From positions 1 to 33,730 of the forward strand of contig JAITTG010000117.1 in the NCBI GenBank assembly GCA_031287095.1: a DNA stretch of 33,730 nucleotides, in the 5' to 3' direction. Below are positions 7,278 to 14,700 of this stretch, piece after piece. Under the pieces are notes generated by a model. That model did not search any database, had not been told where the DNA came from, and was given only the letters and a program-made list of their open reading frames with translations. The stretch comes from Candidatus Parendomicrobium reticulitermitis. Lineage in GTDB: Bacteria; Elusimicrobiota; Endomicrobiia; Endomicrobiales; Endomicrobiaceae. Numbering within the stretch: the first letter of the stretch is position 1; every line of letters starts with the position of its first letter. The position numbers and the translations under genes were made by a program.

Positions 7278-7526
7278 ATGGCATTTTCAAGAGATGACGC
7301 CGACGAAATTTTAAGCGGTATAAACGAGCCCGCGCTGACAGACATAGAGTTCGAAGGAATGGACACGGACGACGAGATATATTCGCAGTTGTCTTTAATA
7401 ATCCAAGAACTCCGCGGCGGCGTAGGCTCCGCTTATCAAAAACTTGCGAAAGACGCAAAGAAACACGGCGTCATCCTTGGGAAAAAAGAGTATTCCAACA
7501 TTCTTATAGGTTTGGTTGTAGAATGA
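7278..7526 (+). CDS. small head-tail connector candidate (82 aa)
   Basis: An 82-residue acidic helical protein (MAFSRDDADEILSGI at the start) 11 nt after the capsid gene, with AGGGGAAAC as ribosome site. Its stop overlaps the next start by 4 nt (ATGA). Genes at this position usually encode the head-completion protein that joins portal and tail. The helix-rich fold and size agree with that class, but no motif confirms it. Confidence 0.45.
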   Translation: MAFSRDDADEILSGINEPALTDIEFEGMDTDDEIYSQLSLIIQELRGGVGSAYQKLAKDAKKHGVILGKKEYSNILIGLVVE

Positions 7527-8035
7527 AAATAAAAATATCCGACCCCTTAATATCTCAAAGAGATTTAGAACCTTATATCGTAGAGGTTGGCATATTAGAA
7601 GCGCAAGCAATGCAAAGGGAAAACAAGCCCGCGTCAATCAAAAAGAAAGGAATAAAAGGCAAAAGCGGGCAATTGCCCGGACCTTTAAGATACACAAGCG
7701 GCAAAAGCAAAACGACAATCGGGCAATTAGCAAACATCTTAGACGCGAAGTATAAAATTTTGGAAAAAGCGCAAAACAATCCAAACAATAAAGATTTGCA
7801 AGACATAGCCGATAAATTGATTGGCGCTCTTTATCGTCCCAACGCTTCAAGCCTCAAACGATATTTAAACGCTTGTTTAGCGCTTGTTAGAAACCCAATA
7901 ATGCGCGGCGAATTTCCAAGCAATGCGCCTTCAACAATAAAGCAAAAAGGGTTTAACCGCCCGCTTATTGATACGGGCAAATTTTTCAACAGCATAAAGG
8001 CGCGGTTTTTAAATCCGCCAAAGGAAAGCAAATAA
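7523..8035 (+). CDS. virion morphogenesis/HK97 gp10-like protein
   Basis: This 170-residue basic protein overlaps the previous gene by 4 nt and the next by 1 nt. The C-terminal segment (~135-160) reads N-A-P-S-T-I-x-x-K-G, then RPLIDTGKFFNSI. This pattern (unit of Pro-Ser-Thr, Lys-Gly, Pro-Leu-hydrophobic-Asp-Thr-Gly, Ser-Ile) is characteristic of phage virion-morphogenesis and HK97 gp10-like proteins, which help close the head or form the neck. The Lys/Gly-rich middle (KKKGIKGKSGQLPGP) may be flexible. No catalytic residues are expected. Confidence 0.65.
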   Translation: MKIKISDPLISQRDLEPYIVEVGILEAQAMQRENKPASIKKKGIKGKSGQLPGPLRYTSGKSKTTIGQLANILDAKYKILEKAQNNPNNKDLQDIADKLIGALYRPNASSLKRYLNACLALVRNPIMRGEFPSNAPSTIKQKGFNRPLIDTGKFFNSIKARFLNPPKESK

Positions 8036-8454
8036 TGGTAATAGAAACGCTAAAAAAAGACCTTATAGACATTTTTCAAGTCCCGAAAGTAGTTATAGCG
8101 GACTTAAGTTTTGGAGCGGAGCAAGACATAATATATTGCCAAATCAACAAAATAGTAAGCGACATTCATACAGGCGTAGAGTTTAGCGAGGCGCAAGGCT
8201 CAATATCAATGGTAGCCGCCAGCGAGGAAAAATTGCCCAGCGAGTGGCTACATCAGCGCATAGCCTTAATACCAAAAAGGTTAAATCAAAAGTTCTTTTT
8301 CAACAAGTCTGCAGACACAATACCATTTGTTTATGCGGACAAAATTTTAAGCAGGTATCAAATAGGGTTTATTTACTTCAATACGCAAGAGTTCAACCCG
8401 CAAAAAGAAATGCAGGGCGTTAAATATAATAATGAAACACAACAGGGGGCATAA
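8035..8454 (+). CDS. tail-terminator-position protein (139 aa)
   Basis: A 139-residue protein between the gp10-like gene and the sheath, with a 1-nt overlap upstream and the next ATG directly after its stop. This is the slot of the tail terminator or tail-completion protein in contractile phages. The sequence is alternating beta/alpha without a recognisable motif (for example KKDLIDIF near the start and RYQIGFIYFN near the end). Real gene by tight coupling; function by position only. Confidence 0.45.
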   Translation: MVIETLKKDLIDIFQVPKVVIADLSFGAEQDIIYCQINKIVSDIHTGVEFSEAQGSISMVAASEEKLPSEWLHQRIALIPKRLNQKFFFNKSADTIPFVYADKILSRYQIGFIYFNTQEFNPQKEMQGVKYNNETQQGA

Positions 8455-9384
8455 ATGGACGGAAAAAATTTGATTTACGATTATGTATTAAAAATCAATG
8501 TAATAAGCGGCGTTGCCGCGGCAGACATGGGTTTTTTGAGAAAGGCTTTAGTAGTTGTAAAGCCAAAATCAACTTGGGAACAAACAGATGAGGTTATTGA
8601 GGCGACCAAAGCGACAATATCCGACATTACGGACAATACCGATATAGTCCGCATTTTTGACGGCGGCGCGACTAAAATCCTTGTAATCGCGACGGAAGAT
8701 TTGGCGGGTATCAAGGACATTTACGAGGGTTCTTTAAATCAGTTCTATTCTCTTGTTATTTCAAGCGATTTTACAAGTCAAGAAATAGCCGCTCTTGACG
8801 CGGGCAACTTTAAAAGCGTCTTATTTTCAAGTTCTGCAGATGCGCAAGCGGCAGGAATTCAAGCGAAAAAACTTTTGAACTGTTGCTATTACAAGCAAGA
8901 GGGCAATCTTATGTATGTCATTGGCAAATTCTTGGCGCAGCCTACATGGAGCAATTTACAATACGAAATCTTGCCTCTTGACGATGCAATAAGCGATATA
9001 GCGGACGCGGAGAATCTCTTTGAAAACGGCGTATCTTTCAGCCTAAAAGACAGCCAAAGCGCTAACAGGCTGTCTTTATTTGCGCAAGGCAACGAGGCTA
9101 TTATAGCGCCGTATGTCTTAAAAGAGATTGAGTTAAAACTTCAAAGTGAAACAATCAACTGGATAGCGTTAAACCGCCCGTCATACAACGAGGTTGATTG
9201 CTCAATTTTGGGGCAATACTTGCAAGGCAAAGTTATAGCGCCGTATATCAACAACAGAATAATTCCAAGCGGGTCTGTAAATATCACCACCGAGGGCGGA
9301 CAAAACTTTGTGGCAAGCGGCAATATAGTAATCCCCAAACCGACGGCATTATGGAGAGTCAAAGCCAATCTGCAAAACGCTTAA
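8455..9384 (+). CDS. contractile tail sheath protein candidate
   Basis: This 309-residue protein has the layout of short sheath proteins of the DUF3383 kind. The N-terminal strand region (KINVISGVAAADMGFLRKAL) is followed by an alpha/beta middle where the chain alternates strands (ILVIATEDL, YSLVISSDF, SVLFSSSADA) and helices. The C-terminal part ends in strands (GNIVIPKPTALWRVKANL) that would join neighbouring subunits. It is followed by a tube-sized gene, the invariable sheath-tube order. This makes the prophage a contractile (myovirus-type) phage. The start ATG directly follows the previous stop, with CAGGGGGC as ribosome site. The sheath call rests on order, size and overall pattern. Confidence 0.6.
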   Translation: MDGKNLIYDYVLKINVISGVAAADMGFLRKALVVVKPKSTWEQTDEVIEATKATISDITDNTDIVRIFDGGATKILVIATEDLAGIKDIYEGSLNQFYSLVISSDFTSQEIAALDAGNFKSVLFSSSADAQAAGIQAKKLLNCCYYKQEGNLMYVIGKFLAQPTWSNLQYEILPLDDAISDIADAENLFENGVSFSLKDSQSANRLSLFAQGNEAIIAPYVLKEIELKLQSETINWIALNRPSYNEVDCSILGQYLQGKVIAPYINNRIIPSGSVNITTEGGQNFVASGNIVIPKPTALWRVKANLQNA

Positions 9385-9412
9385 ATATATTCCCAATCCC
9401 CTTTCCTCTTTC

Positions 9413-9451
9413 CCCTCTCCCTTGATGGGAGAGGGCAGGGTGAGGGTGGTC
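9413..9451. repeat. CCCTCTCCC/GGGAGAGGG dispersed palindrome
   Basis: A perfect 9-bp stem (9413-9421 with 9427-9435, loop TTGAT) is followed by CAGGGTGAGGGTGG. It lies between the sheath and tube genes and lengthens that gap to 112 nt while neighbouring genes overlap. Palindromes of this type are, from memory, scattered in many unrelated bacterial genomes. No T-run follows; mRNA stability or attenuation is possible. Confidence 0.55.
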
Positions 9452-9496
9452 GCAAAGCGGAGAGAAGGTAGGTTAAAAACCAAAAAGGAGAAAAAC

Positions 9497-9937
9497 ATGT
9501 CAAATTTATTAAACATAACGGCAACGCAATTCAGCGTAGAAGTCGCCTCAAGCGGTAAAAAATATGATTTTGTAGGGTTTCACAGCGCAAGCATAGAAGA
9601 CCCGCGCGCAGTCCATATAACAAGAGGGTCGGACGGATTAGATAGCGAGGGCATAGAATACAGCGAAGGAAATTCAAGCCCTGTAGTAGTCACTTGCGCA
9701 GTCCGCACAACGCAAAACTTTTATCCGCTATTTAAACAATTTTGGAAAAAGAAAGAGCGTTTAAACATCTACATCTCGGACACAAACGATGGGCGGATAG
9801 TCTATGCCAAAGCGGCAATAATCCAAAAACAACCCTTTCAAAACACGATAGAGGAAAGCGAAGACTCGGTAAATGTCTCTTTTATCTTTGAAAGTTTCCA
9901 ATTTGACGCAGACTACAAAGGCGGCGAGAGTTTTTAA
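9497..9937 (+). CDS. tail tube protein candidate
   Basis: The ATG at 9497 with AAAAAGGAG upstream gives 146 residues; a longer frame from 9422 runs through the palindrome and is unlikely. Size, beta-rich content and position directly after the sheath fit the tail tube protein that forms the inner conduit of contractile tails. SPVVVTCAVRTT, RLNIYISDTND and a C-terminal FIFESFQFDADYKGG are strand-rich segments as expected of the tube beta-sandwich. The stop overlaps the start of the second head-protein copy (TAATG), so the duplicate is translationally coupled to the tube gene. Confidence 0.6.
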   Translation: MSNLLNITATQFSVEVASSGKKYDFVGFHSASIEDPRAVHITRGSDGLDSEGIEYSEGNSSPVVVTCAVRTTQNFYPLFKQFWKKKERLNIYISDTNDGRIVYAKAAIIQKQPFQNTIEESEDSVNVSFIFESFQFDADYKGGESF

Positions 9938-11067
9938 TGAGCGTTGTTTTTGACCCTGACAGAATACTTGAAAAAGTCTTGCCTAAAAAAGCGGACGACT
10001 TGCTTACAAGCGATTTGAAGTTTAGGGATAAGTTCAAACAGAATTTGTTGCGATTAGATTTTTTGACAAAAGGGGACATCAATAAGGGCATAGCCAAATC
10101 CCTGCAATTTTATAACAGAAAGATAAAAGACTTAAAAGCGCAAGGCGAAAGCGCCGCAGAAGCAAAAGCGCAAGCGATAAACGGCGGCGCATTACTCAAA
10201 GCGAGATTGTCGGATTTAGTGGTAGAAAAGGCGAGCGAAGACATAAAAGAAAAGTTCACGGGCAAACAATATATATGGCTGCCTTCATCAGCGGAAGACC
10301 CTGACCCTGTTCACGCCTTAAATTACGGAAAAACCTTTATAGTAGGCGAGGGAGAGCAGCCCGGCGAAAGATACGGTTGCAGGTGCGCAATGGAGATTTT
10401 GGGAGTTAACACCTTTGACGAGGAAGTCCCCGATATTATGCGAGTTAATCCCGATAAGGTGAAAGCGCAATTAGAAACAGGCAAAGCAAGGGCGCAAGAA
10501 GCGGCAAAAGCAAGGGTTGCTGATATTGAGGCAAGGATTAAAGAGGCGGACGCAAATATTAAGGATATTGAGGCGCGCGAAGCGCAAGCCAAGCAGGCAG
10601 AGGCGCAAAAGGCGCTTGATTTTGAAACCAAGACAAAGGAATTATTTAATAAGGCAAGCAATAAAATTGATTTGAACAAACCTAACGATGTGTTTTTCGG
10701 AAACGCAATTGATGAAAAAGAATCGGCGAAATTAAAAGTTAAAACAGGACTGATTCTTGAAGGCTATAAGCGCAGAATTACAATAGGTGGGGTTAGACAT
10801 AGTTTCAAACAACATGGCGATACTTCCTATGAAGAAAGCAGGGGGCAAAAAGCGGTCGAAGCAAAAGACTTAACATTGATTCCCGAAATAACAAAAAATT
10901 ATGACGATGTTGTTTTATCTGAAAAGAAAAATTTTGATGGACGCTCTGTGTTTGTATATAAAAAGAAAATAAATGGGCTTTTGTATTTTTATTTGGAACT
11001 TATAGGTGGAAAAACAAGCAAGGGGCTTGAATCAAAAGATTTGTGGATAAAGAAAATAAAAAAGTAG
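9937..11067 (+). CDS. Mu F/SPP1 gp7-like head protein with PBECR-like nuclease domain (copy 2)
   Basis: This 376-residue protein repeats the gene at 1844-2977. DNA similarity begins exactly at the ATG and runs to about residue 233, with one divergent patch at ~151-171. It keeps His126 and the CRC of the minor-head motif and the Ala/Lys/Glu coiled coil. The C-terminal part (~240-376) is a divergent allele of the same nuclease-like domain, with clearer PBECR features: RHSFKQHGD at 287-295, then RGQKAV, IPEITKNYDDV and a closing strand pair with KKKINGL. A head-morphogenesis gene in the tail block, after the tube, is out of place and points to a secondary insertion or exchange unit. The stop codon lies in a 9-bp RNA stem shared with copy 1. 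Activity is not proven. Confidence 0.75.
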   Translation: MSVVFDPDRILEKVLPKKADDLLTSDLKFRDKFKQNLLRLDFLTKGDINKGIAKSLQFYNRKIKDLKAQGESAAEAKAQAINGGALLKARLSDLVVEKASEDIKEKFTGKQYIWLPSSAEDPDPVHALNYGKTFIVGEGEQPGERYGCRCAMEILGVNTFDEEVPDIMRVNPDKVKAQLETGKARAQEAAKARVADIEARIKEADANIKDIEAREAQAKQAEAQKALDFETKTKELFNKASNKIDLNKPNDVFFGNAIDEKESAKLKVKTGLILEGYKRRITIGGVRHSFKQHGDTSYEESRGQKAVEAKDLTLIPEITKNYDDVVLSEKKNFDGRSVFVYKKKINGLLYFYLELIGGKTSKGLESKDLWIKKIKK

Positions 11068-11133
11068 AGAGAATCATCAATGCTGTTGATTACTCAACCC
11101 CTTGATGCAACGCCCGAAGCGCACTCTCTCTAC
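11064..11133 (+). ncRNA. multistem RNA-like element at the stop of head gene copy 2
   Basis: GTAGAGAGA (11064-11072) pairs with TCTCTCTAC (11125-11133) over 9 bp and contains the stop codon, as in the element at 2974. The 52-nt interior is unrelated in sequence but again forms hairpins: ATCAA/TTGAT (11076-11080 with 11086-11090) or, alternatively, CATCAA/TTGATG closing a larger loop, and CGC/GCG (11111-11121). The 3' flank with AGAGAAGATTATA and an A-run then AGAGAG is conserved. Preserved stem and flanks with changed interior suggest a selected structure. Confidence 0.5.
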
Positions 11134-11185
11134 AGAGAAGATTATACATAAAAAAGAGAGTAAATCAAAAAAGGAGACAACAAAA

Positions 11186-11560
11186 ATGGACATAGAGCAA
11201 ATCAAAATCAAGGAAATCAAAGGCAACCCAAAGGGAGTAAGGGCTTTAAATGTATATTGCAAATTGGTTATAGGTTTGGCGATGACTTACTTCAATACCG
11301 AGAAAACTTTTGAGGATTTTTTAAAAGCGTTTGAAGAATACGATGTGGAAAAACGCAGAAAACTGTTGAAGTTTGCTTGTCTATTAGTTCAGCTTGACGC
11401 GGACGAAGTAGAAGCGTTGACAAGGTTTGCAATAGACAGCGCGGACAATATAGCCTATGAAAATCCTATGCTTGCCAATTTAAAGCCGTCTGAAATAGTG
11501 TCAATAATGACAGAAGTAGTCTTCCGCGTCATTCTGCGCGAAATCGCAGAATCTATATAA
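11186..11560 (+). CDS. tail assembly chaperone-position protein (124 aa)
   Basis: The ATG at 11186 with AAAAAAGGAG upstream gives 124 residues, mostly helical and acidic (ARFAIDSAD-like helices, ending ILREIAESI). Small helical proteins between the tube and tape-measure genes are usually tail assembly chaperones. Such genes often use a frameshift to make a longer form, but no slippery heptamer with a downstream overlapping frame was evident. It is the last phage gene in the window: no tape measure follows, so the prophage is cut here. A longer in-frame start at 11102 would run through the RNA-like element and is rejected. Confidence 0.5.
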   Translation: MDIEQIKIKEIKGNPKGVRALNVYCKLVIGLAMTYFNTEKTFEDFLKAFEEYDVEKRRKLLKFACLLVQLDADEVEALTRFAIDSADNIAYENPMLANLKPSEIVSIMTEVVFRVILREIAESI

Positions 11561-11765
11561 TTAAATTCCATTTCATTTTTTACTTTTACTCTAACGACAA
11601 AAGATTGAAAAATGGCATTTTATAAATTCCGCGACTTTGCGCAATGATAAGATTAATCTTGTCCATAATGACAGCGGCAGAGATTGCGGGTCAAGCCTGC
11701 AGCGACAAACGACAGTCTTGTAACGACGACAGATAATAATCTCGTAATGATGACAAGAACAATCA
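11561..11765. repeat. repeat-rich convergent spacer at prophage end
   Basis: No gene is seen. From about 11563 to 11650 the sequence (AATTCCATTTCA, CTTTTACT, GGCATTTTATA) resembles 27450-27535. From 11675 to 11705 it carries AGATTGCGGGTCAAGCCTGC, a member of the GATTGCGGGTC palindrome family. Two further diverged units with TCTTGTAACGACGAC and TCTCGTAATGATGAC follow to 11757. It separates the last phage gene from the convergent autotransporter. No clear terminator with T-run is visible. Confidence 0.5.
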
Positions 11766-14700
11766 TTATTTTGAGATATGTCCCGATTTTTCTAAATTTG
11801 AAAGAGCGGTTTTGGCTTTTTTATGATTTGGATTTAATCTGAGCGTTAATTCCCATGCTCTTTGCGCTTCAAGGTACTTGCCATCGGAATATAATGCCAA
11901 ACCTTCATTGTATTTTGTTTCCGCTTCTTCTTCATTTATTGCGCTTTGATTTTCTTCTTGAATTTCTTGCATACTTAGAGAGAGTTGTTTTATACAAGCG
12001 TCTATATAATTCTTTGCTTTCTTATTGTATGCGGAGGCGTTGTTTAGTTTTTCTTTTTGGACAAAATCTTGCAATTTTTCCATATCTTTTATGCAGACTG
12101 TCCATAACATTTTATTGAATTTATCGACGGCATTCTTAAACAATCTTTCCGCTTTTTCCGAAGAGGCTTCTTTGCGGGTATTATCTTCATTAGATTTCAG
12201 TAGCGCGCTTATTTTATTGTAATAATCTGCAACTTCTTCATTATCATTTTTGTATTGAATATATTTATACCATTGCTCGCAAGCATCGGAATAGTCTTTG
12301 TCAAAGTAAGAGAAATATGCTTTGGCATATAATTGTTCCTCAATGTTTCCTTTGTCTAAATTGTATTCCATATAAGAGTTTGTTTTCTTGAACAATTCCT
12401 GCGTTTGCATGAAATCAGGATTTTCGGCAATTATTTCTGAAAGCAAATCGCCTGACATTAGATACTTTTGCTTATTAAATAATTTCCGCGCTTTTTTAAA
12501 TTTGTCTTCAATTTCAGAAATTTCCAAACTTGTTTTAATCGGAAGTTTATAATTGACGCCGATATTAAACGAATAAGCGAATGCCGGCTCGCTTATATTT
12601 AAGTCATTATTGAAAAATACTGATATTGAATTTGAGAAAGTATATTCTACATTTCCAAATATGCCGGCGGAAAAACCTTCTTTTACTGATGAAATTTCAG
12701 ATTTTTGACCTATATCCGATTGCAAGAAATTGACTTTTATTTTACTATCTGCGCCGGACAATATTGGTTTTCCATAAACCTTAACATTCAATTTGAGTTT
12801 TTTATATTTGCTTGCGGCATTAGCTCCGAAAATTCCGCTGATTCTTATATTTGTCCCATTTGATATTTCCAAGCCTATCCATTCTCCATTTTTTTCTTTT
12901 ATGTTTGGATTTGTTAGAAATACTGAATTTAATCCTGCAAAGAAAGAAAAGTATTCATTGTATATATATTCTCCTTGCAATGCCGATTGAGCAATATTTG
13001 TTCTAAATGAACTATCTGCGCTATAAGTTTTATTTACGAGTTCGATATTTCTATTTAATGAATAATTTTGAAAACCAAAAGCCAAATCCGCTTTTAGAAA
13101 AATAGAGTTTCTGTTTAATAGAAATTCTTTCATGCCATAGGCTCCTATTTCATAATTATTTGACTTGGCGCGGCTTTTCTCTTGTTTAAATTTCTTATCG
13201 TCATATTTTAAGTATGCGCCCAACATTAGATTCTCAGTTTTATAAATGTCAACTCCGCCCGCAATTGAATAATCATTATAAGAAAAACGCTCGTTAGAAT
13301 TATCATCAGTATTATAATTTTTGCTCAAAGCGCCTGTTTGAAGCCATATTTGATTTGAAATGTCAGAGAAAGAATCCCTGTTTAACCTTTGATAAATATT
13401 GCCGATATCGTCATAATCAAGAGCGGTATTTAAAAGGTTAGCTATAAATACGCCGCTTAATTTATCTATATATTTCAGTTTATTTTCTTGTGAATCAATA
13501 AAATATATGTCAGAGATAATGTCATTCATGTTTTTTGGCGTTGTTTTATAATCTTTCGATATATTATCCAAGAGAAGAGCAATTTCTTTTTGATTTTTAG
13601 ATAGTCCCTCCATTTCTGCAAAATCAGACCATCTTCTTATTATCAAGTCTATTCTATTTGGATAATATTCCAATCTGTAATCAATATTCTTGATATTTGC
13701 CGAATTCAAATTAAATGTTCCTATGATTTCATTGGCTTCAAATATAGTCATTGTTGAATAGCCTATGGTATGAATTCTATCTCCATCTATAATTAAATAG
13801 CTGGAAGTTCCAATTAGTATTTTGCCTTGCGCGCCGTCGGCATTTCTTGTTGAGGCTATCACCATATCGCTTTGATTGCTCGTGAAATCGCTGGCTATGC
13901 CTATAGTTCCATAAATTTCCGCATCGCCGACCAATGTTTTATATACATTTTTACCATGTTTTTCTCCATTATAAATTCCACTGGATTCAAGTATAAGTTT
14001 TCCTATAATCAGTTTTTCTTGTCTTGTAGAAACTAATCCATTGCTAATTGTAATTTTAGAATTGATTCTACTATTGCCTTGAATGGACAAATGTCCATCT
14101 CCCGTTTTAAAAATTTCACTATTGTTGTCTGTAATAATCCCGCCCAAAAAAACAATTTTTTTATTTTTTGCGCTATAAAGCGATAAAATACTGCCCGCCT
14201 GCATATAAATATCATTGTTTTCATTTTTTGCTTTATTGCCTTCAAAAAATACATCATTTTTATCTGCGGAGATTTCAATTTTTGAATTATTTAGAAATAT
14301 AGCTCCTCCAAATTTGCCTGCCAAATTTTGTAAAAAAGAAATATCTTTAAATACGAGTTCAGAATTATGCGCCGCATATAAAGCGCCTCCCGAATCTTTG
14401 GCATAGTTATTTGCAAATATGCCGCCTTTTGCTTTGAAAAGTAATTTTCGTCCATATATTGCTCCTCCTGAATGTTTTCGCGCTGTATTACTTGATATTT
14501 CTATTTTGTTGTTTATGTCAAGAGAAATATTGGATAAGTATAAAAAACCGCCGTTATTTGATTGATTATTAACGGCTTTAAGATTTGAAATATTGTTAAA
14601 AGATAAATTGGAACCGTTTGATAATTCTATTATTGAATTTGAATTGATTGAATTGTTGTTTATAAATTCAATGTCGGCGTCTTTAAAAACTATTGAGGAT

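Noticed and set aside
11064-11133. tRNA-like structure
   Set aside because: The outer stem is 9 bp and the interior has no T-arm TTCRA motif or 7-nt anticodon loop arrangement.
11186-11560. Programmed frameshift in the tail chaperone gene
   Set aside because: No slippery heptamer with a downstream overlapping frame was found; the DNA after the stop is host repeat sequence.
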